14,336 nt of DNA, from contig CAIYWO010000399.1 of assembly GCA_903929925.1 (NCBI GenBank), positions 1 to 14,336 of the forward strand, given 5' to 3'. The DNA is from an uncultured beta proteobacterium. Its GTDB lineage: Bacteria > Pseudomonadota > Gammaproteobacteria > Burkholderiales > Burkholderiaceae_B. A program made the position numbers and the translations under genes. The notes below the pieces were generated by a model that worked only from the letters and a program-made list of their open reading frames with translations, had not been told where the DNA came from and did no database searches. Positions 1-6,740 of the stretch are shown one piece after another. Within the stretch, counting starts at the first letter, position 1; each line of letters opens with the position of its first letter.

Positions 1-446
1 GCGACCTCTAGCTTGCGGTCAAACTCTAACGGTTTGAATAAGCGTAATGTCTTTTTGGCTTCGGCGACGGTGTAAAGCGGTAACGCCGGTGCGTGTACTG
101 TTGTGTGGTGGCGATTTGCAAAGTCCGCTTCCTCTTCCTGGAGCTTTGCGCTATCAAGCAACAGGCCGTGGCACAAGTCTATAGTCGATGGCGTTGCGTA
201 AATGGCACCATGAAAGCCTTGCTTCATGAGTATTGGCAACGCACCGGAGTGATCCAAGTGCGCATGCGACAGCACTACCGCAGCTAACTTGGCAGCATCA
301 AACGGCATCTCGGTTCGATTGAGGACCCGCAGATTTTTGAAACCTTGAAATAAGCCGCAGTCGATCAGCACCTGCGTATTCGCTGTGCTGATCAGTGTCT
401 TTGAGCCTGTAACGGTTCCAGCGGCGCCTAGGAAAGTTAGCTTCAT
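1..446 (-). CDS. MBL-fold metallo-hydrolase, beta-CASP RNase-like (partial, C-terminus beyond window)
   Basis: The first 148 residues are readable; the gene runs off the left edge. It begins MKLTFLGAAGTVTGSK, then LIDCGLFQG (residues 27-35) and the metal-binding motif SHAHLDHSG (60-68), with His61, His63, Asp65 and His66 in the HxHxDH pattern of the metallo-beta-lactamase fold. The GAAGTVTGS opening with DCGLFQG is typical of the CPSF73/Ysh1-like beta-CASP group (often annotated as RNA-specificity-domain hydrolases), which are zinc-dependent nucleases; the beta-CASP domain itself lies outside the window. The start is the ATG at 446-444, with an AAGGGG-like ribosome site just upstream. It lies 69 bases downstream of the enoyl-CoA hydratase-family gene on the same strand, so it may be read from the same transcript or from its own promoter. 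The fold is certain; RNA as substrate is inferred from family resemblance only. Confidence 0.85.
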   Translation of the reverse strand, partial: MKLTFLGAAGTVTGSKTLISTANTQVLIDCGLFQGFKNLRVLNRTEMPFDAAKLAAVVLSHAHLDHSGALPILMKQGFHGAIYATPSTIDLCHGLLLDSAKLQEEEADFANRHHTTVHAPALPLYTVAEAKKTLRLFKPLEFDRKLEV

Positions 447-468
447 CTCGACCCCTTGGTTGCTAGTG

Positions 469-483
469 TGTATCCATGATACA
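469..483. repeat. short perfect inverted repeat in the intergenic gap
   Basis: TGTATC and GATACA form perfect six-base arms around a three-base spacer. It sits in the 69-base gap between the crotonase-family gene and the metallo-hydrolase, about 23 bases upstream of the latter's start. It has no T-run after it, so it is not a standard terminator. It could be an operator or chance. Confidence 0.3.
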
Positions 484-515
484 GACTATTCCTAGGATTA
501 AAGCGCCCTACTTTT

Positions 516-1319
516 CTAGCGATTTTCAAACTTTGGCTTGCGCTTCTCTGCGAACGCAGTAATCGCTTCGCGATGGTCGAACGTCGTCTGCACAAGTGCC
601 TGATAGGCAGATGCCATATCGAGTGAAACAGGCAGACTTACATGTTGAGAATCACGTACCAATTTTTTACTCGCACGAATCGCGTGCACAGGATGCGAAG
701 CGATGCGTGCCGCCATCGCACGTGCTTCATCCATTAGCACTGCATCATCAACGACCTTTGAAACAAGACCAATGCGCGCAGCCTCTTCACCGTCAATAAA
801 GTCACCGGTAAAAGTCATCTCAAAGGCTTTCGAAAGTCCGACGGCACGAGGTAAGAACCAGGCGCCACCGTCGCCGGAAACCAAACCGACGCGTGCAAAG
901 CTTTCGCCAAATTTTGCACTACGCGCGGCAATGCGAATATCGCACATCGTCGCGAGGTCACAGCCTGCTCCGATCGCAGCGCCATTCACCGCTGCAATAA
1001 TTGGTGCCTCAAGATTGTAGAGAGCGACGGGTACGCGTTGAATGCCCTCTGTGTAATAACGCCGCACATCCACGGGAGCCTTTTGAACGGACGCTGTGCT
1101 GCGATCCTGCATCTTCTTGACGTTACCACCAGACGAGAAACCCTCACCGGCACCAGTCAAAATAACGCAACCAACGCTGTAGTCTTTGTTGATCTTGGCG
1201 GCGTACTCGACCAATGCATCATTAATTTCTGGGGATAGCGCGTTGCGCGTATCAGGTTCGTTCAGCGTGAGCGTAACAATGCCACCCTCTTGTTCGTATT
1301 TCACTGCAACTGCAGTCAT
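516..1319 (-). CDS. Enoyl-CoA hydratase/isomerase (crotonase) family protein with atypical active site
   Basis: This 267-residue protein has the usual crotonase length. Visible signatures are FSSGGNVKKM (61-70) and NGAAIGAGCDLATMCDIRIA (112-131), which build the CoA pocket and oxyanion hole, then FGESFARVGLVSGDGGAWFLPR and the C-terminal helical part ending KPKF. Aligned by eye to rat mitochondrial enoyl-CoA hydratase, the first catalytic Glu (Glu144) is Asp121 and the second (Glu164) is Phe141; Asp150 sits in a GDGG turn. The family covers hydratases, isomerases, hydrolases and others, so textbook hydration of 2-enoyl-CoA should not be assumed. It follows the CoA-transferase gene after 35 bases, with a good ribosome site (TGGAGA, 6 bases before the ATG), and is probably the third gene of the operon starting at 3732. 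Family is certain, reaction is not. Confidence 0.9.
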   Translation of the reverse strand: MTAVAVKYEQEGGIVTLTLNEPDTRNALSPEINDALVEYAAKINKDYSVGCVILTGAGEGFSSGGNVKKMQDRSTASVQKAPVDVRRYYTEGIQRVPVALYNLEAPIIAAVNGAAIGAGCDLATMCDIRIAARSAKFGESFARVGLVSGDGGAWFLPRAVGLSKAFEMTFTGDFIDGEEAARIGLVSKVVDDAVLMDEARAMAARIASHPVHAIRASKKLVRDSQHVSLPVSLDMASAYQALVQTTFDHREAITAFAEKRKPKFENR

Positions 1320-1354
1320 GTCAGTCTCCAGACGCGCAAGCGCACGTCGAATAA

Positions 1355-2554
1355 TTAAATTGTGCCTTCGGTTTTCAAGGCAGTGATATCAGAATCGGAC
1401 AACCCCAACCAAGCACCGTACACCTCTTGGTTATGCTGACCAAGCTTCGGACTCGACACGGTTGGAATACGATCTGCGCCATGTATCACGAGTGGCGAGC
1501 CAGGTAAGACGACCCGCCCAAGCTCCTGGTCCTCAAACCACTCGAGCATTCCTCTTGCATGCATATGCGGATCGTTCATCACCTCGATCAGATTACGAAC
1601 CGGAGCGGCGGGAAAACCATGCTCTTTACTCAGCGCAACCAGCTCATCGCGCGTGGCTGAGCTCGCCCACTGTTGCACAACGGCATCGGTCTCAGCAAGA
1701 TTTTCAACGCGCGCTTTGTTTGTCGAGAATCGCACATCGTCTTTTAAATCTTGACGATTCATGGCCGCCAGCATCTTGTGCCAGTGCGGCTCAGTCACGC
1801 AAACGATGGCGATATGTCCATCTTTCGCTTCATAAACATTGTAGGGCGCAAGCGCCAGACCACCATGACGGTTACCCACCCGCGGAGGCAAGGCGCCACT
1901 TCCACGATAAGTGAAGCCCAGGTTCGAGGCCAACGTTGGGTATGCCGTATCTTGCATCGCAACTTCGACTAGGCGCCCCTCTCCTGTTTGTGTACGTTCG
2001 TACAGTGCCGTCATGATTCCGGCGTACAGATGCACACCACTGAGGAAATCGACGATTGATGCCCCAGCGCGCATGGGAGGGCCATCAGGCATACCTGTCA
2101 CGCTCATCATGCCTGACGAAGCCTGAATCGTGACATCCATCGCAAGGTTATCGCGATCAGGTCCCGACAATCCGTAGCCAGTACCTGTCCCGTAAATCAG
2201 TCGAGGATTGATTTCGTGCAGAACGGACCACCCTACTCCTAAGCGATCCATCACACCAGGCGCAAAATTTTCAACGACGATATCAGCGCGTTTAACCATC
2301 TCTTTAAAAAGAGCGCATCCGCGTTCTGTCTTCAAATTAAGCGTGATCCCACGCTTATTTGTGTTGAGCATCGCCATCGGCAACGAAGCACTGCCACTTA
2401 CCTTCGCCCGGATGCGCGAGGGCTCACCATTGACAGGCTCAATCTTGATGACATCTGCCCCTGCTTTAGCCATCAAGAAGGTTGCGTATGGGCCTTGGTA
2501 AATCTGTGTGAGATCAATGACAGTGATGCCGTCTAGAGGCGTATTTTTTCGCAC
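1355..2554 (-). CDS. Family III CoA-transferase (CaiB/BaiF type)
   Basis: This 399-residue protein is normal length for family III CoA-transferases, which move CoA between acyl-CoA and a free carboxylate through an enzyme-bound aspartyl intermediate. Family features: PLDGITVIDLTQIYQGPYAT at 6-25, GADVIKIEP (32-40), LNTNKRGITLNLK (63-75), and VEVAMQDT (196-203), where Asp202 matches the catalytic Asp169 of formyl-CoA transferase (MQDA there). The start is GTG at 2554-2552. It overlaps the TAG stop of the upstream acyl-CoA dehydrogenase by one base and has AGAGG at 2566-2562, seven bases away, so translation is probably coupled. No ATG lies near the conserved N-terminus, which supports the GTG start. 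It likely activates the acid handled by the neighbouring dehydrogenase; donor and acceptor cannot be deduced. Confidence 0.92.
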   Translation of the reverse strand: MRKNTPLDGITVIDLTQIYQGPYATFLMAKAGADVIKIEPVNGEPSRIRAKVSGSASLPMAMLNTNKRGITLNLKTERGCALFKEMVKRADIVVENFAPGVMDRLGVGWSVLHEINPRLIYGTGTGYGLSGPDRDNLAMDVTIQASSGMMSVTGMPDGPPMRAGASIVDFLSGVHLYAGIMTALYERTQTGEGRLVEVAMQDTAYPTLASNLGFTYRGSGALPPRVGNRHGGLALAPYNVYEAKDGHIAIVCVTEPHWHKMLAAMNRQDLKDDVRFSTNKARVENLAETDAVVQQWASSATRDELVALSKEHGFPAAPVRNLIEVMNDPHMHARGMLEWFEDQELGRVVLPGSPLVIHGADRIPTVSSPKLGQHNQEVYGAWLGLSDSDITALKTEGTI

Positions 2555-3732
2555 TAGCGAGCCTCTTTCAAAATCTTTTTGGCGATGGACATGCGATGCA
2601 CTTCAGACGGGCCCTCATAGACGCGCATGACGCGCACACGTTGTGCCATCAAATGTAAGGGCATCTCTTTGGTGACACCCATCGCACCAAACGTCTGCAT
2701 GGCGTGATCGATAATCTCAGCAGCCATCTCGGTTGCGTACACTTTGATCATCGACGCTTCGAACTTAACATCCTGACCTAGGTCTTGCTTGCGCGCCGCA
2801 TCGAGCACCATTAAACGACACGCGTGAATCTTCATCGCGGCGTCTGCGATCCACCACTGAATCGCTTGACGATCACTCAGAGGCATACCAAACGTCACAC
2901 GCTGTTTGGCGTGCGTACACATCATGTCAAGTGCTCGGCGGCTCATGCCGATACACCAGGCGCCCATCTGTAATCGACGGATCACCAACCGCAACTGCAT
3001 CGGAGCGAAACCCGCACCGACCTCCCCCAACAAATTCTCTTTGGGAATACGGCAGTCTTCAAACGCAAGCTCATAAGTGCGATGCCCTGCGAGCATGGGA
3101 ATCTCGCGCAATACTTCAAAACCGTTGGTGCCTTTGTCTACGATAAAAGCGGTAATGCCCTCGTGCCTCTTGCCCGAGCCGACTCTGGCCATCACCACAA
3201 CAAAATCGGCTGCGGGAATGCGACTGACCCAAATCTTGCGGCCATTAATGACCCACTCGTCACCGTCCAAGACAGCACGTGTCAGCATTCCAGACGGATC
3301 TCCGCCTGCATTGGGTTCCGAAATTGCGATTGCTGATTTAGCATCACCACTTGCATAGGGCTCAAGATACTTTTTCTTCTGCTGCTCGTTTGCAGTCGCC
3401 ATGAGCATATGCAGGTTTGGCGAATCAGGAGGAAAAGTGAATGGCACGACAGTGCGACCTAGTTCTTCGTTGAGAGCCATCAGTGTGACAGCGGGAAGGT
3501 TTGCACCTCCCATTTCCTCGGGCGCATCGAGCGCCCATAGCCCTAACTCTTTACATTTCGCACGAAGGCTTGCGTCCTCTTCTTTGGTCAACGCGCAATG
3601 CTCACCCGCGATCTCGCGGCTAAGGATTCCGGCCTCTAAAGGCATGAGCTCCTGATCGACGAATTTAGCCACCAATTCGACAATCATCTTGGCTTCTTCA
3701 CTTTCCTGTGTTGCTGCGTGATTCATATCCAC
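2554..3732 (-). CDS. Acyl-CoA dehydrogenase
   Basis: A flavoprotein of 392 residues, typical family length, expected to introduce a 2,3 double bond into an acyl-CoA and pass electrons to electron-transfer flavoprotein. The N-terminal helical domain spans about 1-130. The middle beta domain has the flavin-contact segment AISEPNAGGDPSGM (136-149) and GRKIWVSRIPAADFVVVMAR (164-183). The C-terminal helical domain has RVTFGMPLSDRQAIQ (278-292) and VYEGPSEVHRM (371-381), with Glu373 at the catalytic base position seen in medium-chain dehydrogenases. The start is taken as GTG at 3732-3730 because AGGAG (3743-3739) lies six bases upstream; an ATG two codons later would sit at a poorer 12-base spacing. 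It is the first gene of the minus-strand acyl-CoA operon and shares one base with the CoA-transferase. Chain length or branching of the substrate is unknown. Confidence 0.93.
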   Translation of the reverse strand: MDMNHAATQESEEAKMIVELVAKFVDQELMPLEAGILSREIAGEHCALTKEEDASLRAKCKELGLWALDAPEEMGGANLPAVTLMALNEELGRTVVPFTFPPDSPNLHMLMATANEQQKKKYLEPYASGDAKSAIAISEPNAGGDPSGMLTRAVLDGDEWVINGRKIWVSRIPAADFVVVMARVGSGKRHEGITAFIVDKGTNGFEVLREIPMLAGHRTYELAFEDCRIPKENLLGEVGAGFAPMQLRLVIRRLQMGAWCIGMSRRALDMMCTHAKQRVTFGMPLSDRQAIQWWIADAAMKIHACRLMVLDAARKQDLGQDVKFEASMIKVYATEMAAEIIDHAMQTFGAMGVTKEMPLHLMAQRVRVMRVYEGPSEVHRMSIAKKILKEAR

Positions 3733-3765
3733 TGCGTGCTCCTGTTATTGGACTTTTATGGGCTA

Positions 3766-3771
3766 ATCATA
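3766..3771 (-). promoter_or_regulatory. candidate -10 box for the acyl-CoA operon
   Basis: Read on the minus strand, TATGAT lies 33 bases upstream of the acyl-CoA dehydrogenase GTG, which would give a leader of about 26 bases that includes the AGGAG ribosome site. No convincing -35 hexamer stands 16-18 bases further up (the best is GGATTT), so an activator may be involved or the call may be wrong. Confidence 0.3.
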
Positions 3772-3903
3772 CCGAATACTCGAAAAAGAAATCCTTAACA
3801 CCGCTGAGGAATATGAACGTCGCTCAAAAGAAATCTGCCTTGCGTAGCGCCTCCCTCTGTTAGCATTAAGAACCCCTGAACTAGTCGACTCAATCTAAGC
3901 AAT

Positions 3904-3913
3904 GGGGCGCCCC
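3904..3913. repeat. GC-only palindrome just upstream of the doxX ribosome site
   Basis: GGGGCGCCCC is a perfect ten-base palindrome ending five bases before the doxX Shine-Dalgarno (AGAGGA, 3918-3923). As RNA it has no loop of its own, so a protein-binding site or dimerising element is as likely as a hairpin. Significance is unproven. Confidence 0.3.
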
Positions 3914-3929
3914 CAAAAGAGGACATTTA

Positions 3930-4334
3930 ATGAATCGTTTCGATGATGCCGGCAAACTGATATTGCGCCTGACCGTTGGTGTGTTGATGCTTATCCACGG
4001 CCTACACAAACTGATCAATGGCATTGACGGGATAAGCGCACTCGTTGCAACAAATGGCTGGCCGAGCGCCCTAGCCTACGGCGTTTATGTGGGCGAAATT
4101 GTCGCACCTGCGCTAATCATCCTAGGCGTATTAACCCGCCCCGCCGCCCTTGTGCTGGCTTTTAATATGGTCATTGCGGTCTATTTAGCCCATAGCCATC
4201 AACTGTTTCAACTCACGAAAACTGGCGGCTGGTTTCTGGAACTTCAAGCCTTCTTCCTGTTCGGAGCCCTTTGTATTGCGTTGTTTGGGGCTGGAAAATT
4301 CAGCCTGGCGGGCGCACGAGGACGTTTTAATTAA
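3930..4334 (+). CDS. DoxX family membrane protein
   Basis: A small inner-membrane protein of 134 residues, standard DoxX length, with four predicted membrane helices at roughly 10-29, 48-68, 71-88 and 102-122. Family marks include LRLTVGVLMLIHGLHKL (12-28), GVYVGEIVAPALIILGVLTR (51-70) with the conserved membrane Glu56 (GEIVAP), and the ending FFLFGALCIALFGAGKFSL. DoxX relatives are linked in the literature to quinone or thiol oxidation and to oxidative-stress resistance (the mycobacterial DoxX-SodA-SseA complex), but most members have no assigned reaction. The start is supported by AGAGGA six bases upstream. Its TAA stop shares TTAA with the stop of the opposite-strand gene. It lies about 400 bases before the peroxidase/photolyase operon, separated from it by the minus-strand gene. 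Confidence 0.9.
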   Translation: MNRFDDAGKLILRLTVGVLMLIHGLHKLINGIDGISALVATNGWPSALAYGVYVGEIVAPALIILGVLTRPAALVLAFNMVIAVYLAHSHQLFQLTKTGGWFLELQAFFLFGALCIALFGAGKFSLAGARGRFN

Positions 4335-4684
4335 CGAAAATCGCCAAAGCGCTGTCGAACCGCTTCCATTTCGGATTCAAACACGACTCGCGCTTGTGCC
4401 ATACAAATGCGCTGGTCTTCGAGAGGCATGCTTTTACAGGCGTTTTGTGCCTCCTGATGTGCAGCGACAGCCTCAGCTCGACCCGTTTTGAATTTTTGTT
4501 CGGGTGTGATGTCTTCCTCGCTCCAGCGAGCTGGGTCTGAGTCAGCCATACCGGGCCAAACAATAGCGGGTATCGGGGGTAACTCTCGTTGGGCAAAGCT
4601 TGTAGGTGTGAAGAAAGACAGCGCAAAACCGAAGATCAAGAGGCCTACGACCGACCCCAATACCTGCGAACGATATCGACTCAT
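4331..4684 (-). CDS. Small exported protein of unknown function
   Basis: This 117-residue protein is not recognised. Residues 1-31 form a clear Sec signal peptide: basic MSRYR, a hydrophobic core VLGSVVGLLIFGFALSFF, and a likely cut after SFA (residue 31). The mature part of about 86 residues is Pro-rich at first (ELPPIPAIVWPG), then acidic and probably helical. It has two cysteines (Cys83, Cys94) that could form a disulfide in the periplasm. A ribosome site (AAAGGA) precedes the ATG. A competing minus-strand frame over the same bases (4327-4626) lacks a signal peptide or sensible composition and was rejected. The stop TAA (4333-4331) interlocks with the doxX stop, and the start is 54 bases from the divergent peroxiredoxin start. 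The signal peptide and start site make a real gene likely; function is unknown. Confidence 0.75.
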   Translation of the reverse strand: MSRYRSQVLGSVVGLLIFGFALSFFTPTSFAQRELPPIPAIVWPGMADSDPARWSEEDITPEQKFKTGRAEAVAAHQEAQNACKSMPLEDQRICMAQARVVFESEMEAVRQRFGDFR

Positions 4685-4693
4685 GTTGTTTCC

Positions 4694-4721
4694 TTTACTT
4701 TATTGCATGCACACCAATAAC
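4694..4721 (+). promoter_or_regulatory. candidate promoter for the peroxiredoxin-photolyase operon
   Basis: TTTACT (4694-4699) and AATAAC (4716-4721) are spaced by 16 bases and each match four of six sigma-70 consensus positions. Transcription would start about 4728, leaving a leader of only some 10 bases. That would explain why no Shine-Dalgarno is visible before the ATG at 4739. The assignment is by eye and weak. Confidence 0.3.
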
Positions 4722-4738
4722 TTTACGCTGATTTACCG

Positions 4739-5317
4739 ATGAAAAAAATATTTCAATTTGATCTGACGCAAAAATACGCGTACTGGCGCTCGCTAGCGGC
4801 TCTACTGACCGCTCTCTGTTTACAGCCTGCTGCACACGCCCAGCTTCAACCAGGCGCGGCGGCACCCGTTTTCTCTGCTCCTGCTGCCCTAGCTGGAAAA
4901 ACCTTCACGTTTAAGTTAACTGAAGCGTTAAAAACAGGTCCTGTCGTTGTGTACTTCTACCCAAAGGCCTTCACAAGCGGTTGCTCGATCGAAGCAAATC
5001 TATTTGCACAGGCGACTGATGAGTTTCAATCTCTAGGTGCGACAGTCATTGGTGTGTCCGGAGATGATATCGAGACCCTCAAGAAATTTTCACTTGGTCC
5101 GTGCGGCGGCAAGTTCGCCGTCGCAGCAGACCTTGATCGCACAACCATGAAGGCCTACCAAGCCACGATGTTTTTTTCATCTGAGATGGCGAGCCGTATC
5201 TCTTATGTTGTCACGCCAGATTTGAAAGTATTTTTTACGCATGCAAGTCTGAGTCCTGATCAACATGTCTCGACGACTCTTGCTGCTGTTAAGCGTTGGC
5301 GCGAGCAAAACAAATGA
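4739..5317 (+). CDS. Exported peroxiredoxin (AhpC/TSA family, BCP/PrxQ-like)
   Basis: A 192-residue thiol peroxidase that should reduce hydrogen or organic peroxides. The first 35 residues form a signal peptide with a long n-region, hydrophobic SLAALLTALCLQPAA and a cut near AHA/Q, so the enzyme is probably periplasmic. The thioredoxin-fold body follows (about 36-188). The active site YPKAFTSGCSIEA (74-86) gives Pro75, Thr79 and peroxidatic Cys82 (PxxxTxxC). Classic BCP has a second Cys five residues on; this protein has Ile there instead. Its only other mature Cys is Cys122 (GPCGGKF), 40 residues later, a candidate resolving cysteine as in PrxQ types where it sits in a later helix. No good ribosome site precedes the ATG and no in-frame alternative start fits. 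It is the first gene of a tight operon; its TGA overlaps the photolyase ATG. Confidence 0.88.
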   Translation: MKKIFQFDLTQKYAYWRSLAALLTALCLQPAAHAQLQPGAAAPVFSAPAALAGKTFTFKLTEALKTGPVVVYFYPKAFTSGCSIEANLFAQATDEFQSLGATVIGVSGDDIETLKKFSLGPCGGKFAVAADLDRTTMKAYQATMFFSSEMASRISYVVTPDLKVFFTHASLSPDQHVSTTLAAVKRWREQNK

Positions 5318-6732
5318 CAACAATCTGTTGGTTTAGAACCGACCTTCGGATACAGGACCAGCCCGCTTTATATGCGGCAGCCACTAACGGTCCGACTATC
5401 GGGCTGTTCATCGTGTCCGAACAGCAATGGGCATCGCATCAGGATGCTCCGATCAAAGTCGACTTCTGGCTACGTGCACTCAGAAGCTTGTCCGCAGACC
5501 TTGCAGGCCTAAACATTCCTCTGAAGTTACTTGTCGTTCCAAAGTGGAAGAATGTTCCGAAAGCGTTACTTGATTTTGCAAGAGTGCATGGCGCGGATGC
5601 CGTGCATTGCAATCGGGAATACGGAGTAAACGAGCGCAATCGAGATCGGGCAAGTTTTAAGCTACTTAAAGATAACGGCATCTCCTTGACGGGTCATCTG
5701 GGCACAACACTCTTTGAACCAGGAAGCATCAAAACTGGCGGAGACAGCTATTACCGCGTCTTTACCCCGTTTTCACGAGCATGCCGCAGTGCGCTGGAGG
5801 CACGTCCTTACGTCCTGACCCCCACGCCCCCTAAACAGACAAGCCTACCAGGCGTTAAAGCGGATAGCATTCCCACGACCCTCGCGTATTGTGCCGATAT
5901 TTCCGAAACAATCCGAGCTGGCTGGCCAGCCAGCGAGGCTGAGGCACACAAGCGCCTCGACCACTTTTCGGACGAAGCGATCTATCACTACCAACGCGAT
6001 CGCGACTTACCGGCAGTACCCGGCACCAGTACACTTTCACCATACTTGGCTGCAGGTTTAGTTTCTGTGGGACAGTGTTTACACCGCGCCATGGCATGCA
6101 ATCAAGGTGAGACCGGAACGGGAAACCCAGGCGTCACAACCTGGATTAATGAGCTTTTATGGCGCGAGTTCTACCAGCATCTGCTCCACGGCTACCCTGA
6201 GCTATCAATGCACCAACCCATGCGCGCGCAAACAAATGCCGTCGTATGGCGGACCTCAGATGAGGACTTTGCTGCCTGGTCAAGCGGCCAGACTGGCGTG
6301 CCGCTTATTGATGCTGCCATGCGCCAGCTTCTGCACACAGGTTGGATGCATAACCGCTTACGCATGGTTGTCGCAATGTATTTAACTAAAAATATGCTGA
6401 TCGATTGGCGGCGAGGCGAAGCCTTTTTTATGCGGCATTTAATCGACGGAGAGCTCGGCGCAAATAATGGCGGTTGGCAGTGGAGTGCTTCAACAGGTGC
6501 GGATTCCGCCCCGTACTTCAGAGTCTTTAATCCAATCAGTCAGTCTGAGCGCTTTGATCCGAAGGGAGCCTTTATTAAACACTGGCTTCCCGAACTCGAA
6601 AACCTCAGCATCAAAGAAATACACGATCCGCTTCCCCTTACTAGATCCGCCACAGGATACCCAGAACAACGCGTAGATCTGCGTAGCTCTCGGTTGCGTG
6701 CGATCGAGGCCTTCTCATCTCTTGCTCCCTAA
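5314..6732 (+). CDS. phrB: Deoxyribodipyrimidine photolyase (CPD photolyase, class I)
   Basis: The protein has 472 residues from the ATG at 5314, the length I recall for E. coli PhrB. It is a cytoplasmic enzyme that splits cyclobutane pyrimidine dimers using blue light and reduced FAD. The N-terminal antenna domain begins TICWFRTDLRIQDQPAL. YGVNERNRD includes Asn106-Glu107, matching the residues that contact methenyltetrahydrofolate in E. coli. The C-terminal FAD domain shows YYRVFTPFSRA, GTSTLSPYLAAGLVS, LLWREFYQHLL, TGWMHNRLRM and NNGGWQWSASTGAD. The electron-transfer Trp triad (E. coli 306/359/382) is intact as Trp312, Trp365 and Trp388. An upstream TTG at 5296 would only add six residues and deepen the overlap; the ATG overlapping the peroxiredoxin stop (ATGA) is preferred. 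Light repair beside two peroxidases points to photo-oxidative stress. Confidence 0.96.
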   Translation: MTTICWFRTDLRIQDQPALYAAATNGPTIGLFIVSEQQWASHQDAPIKVDFWLRALRSLSADLAGLNIPLKLLVVPKWKNVPKALLDFARVHGADAVHCNREYGVNERNRDRASFKLLKDNGISLTGHLGTTLFEPGSIKTGGDSYYRVFTPFSRACRSALEARPYVLTPTPPKQTSLPGVKADSIPTTLAYCADISETIRAGWPASEAEAHKRLDHFSDEAIYHYQRDRDLPAVPGTSTLSPYLAAGLVSVGQCLHRAMACNQGETGTGNPGVTTWINELLWREFYQHLLHGYPELSMHQPMRAQTNAVVWRTSDEDFAAWSSGQTGVPLIDAAMRQLLHTGWMHNRLRMVVAMYLTKNMLIDWRRGEAFFMRHLIDGELGANNGGWQWSASTGADSAPYFRVFNPISQSERFDPKGAFIKHWLPELENLSIKEIHDPLPLTRSATGYPEQRVDLRSSRLRAIEAFSSLAP

Positions 6733-6740
6733 CGTCCAAC

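Larger units (their letters stand above)
3733..3929. other. divergent intergenic region between the acyl-CoA operon and doxX
   Basis: This is the longest gene-free stretch in the window, 197 bases. It must hold promoters for both flanking transcription units. It contains the minus-strand -10 candidate and, next to the doxX ribosome site, the GC-only palindrome GGGGCGCCCC. I see no clear operator pair, sRNA or terminator. A 16-codon ATG frame at 3813-3863 exists but its Shine-Dalgarno spacing is too short (2 bases) to be convincing. Confidence 0.6.

Noticed and set aside
93..287. Plus-strand 64-codon frame at the left edge
   Set aside because: It lies antisense to the metallo-hydrolase, whose minus-strand frame carries the HxHxDH motif; the plus-strand translation has no recognisable features.
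3808..3820. GGAATATGAACGT, present here and again at 7248-7260
   Set aside because: A 13-base exact repeat is expected about once by chance in a window this size, and the two contexts share nothing else.
3813..3863. 16-codon ATG frame in the divergent region upstream of doxX
   Set aside because: GAGGA is only two bases from the ATG, the peptide has no recognisable feature, and a frame this short is expected by chance.
4327..4626. Minus-strand 99-codon frame overlapping the small exported protein
   Set aside because: The competing frame (4331-4684) has a signal peptide, a ribosome site and normal composition; this one has none and would overlap doxX further.
5296..5313. TTG start for the photolyase six codons upstream
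   Set aside because: The ATG at 5314 gives the expected TICWFRTDLR beginning and an ATGA overlap with the preceding stop.
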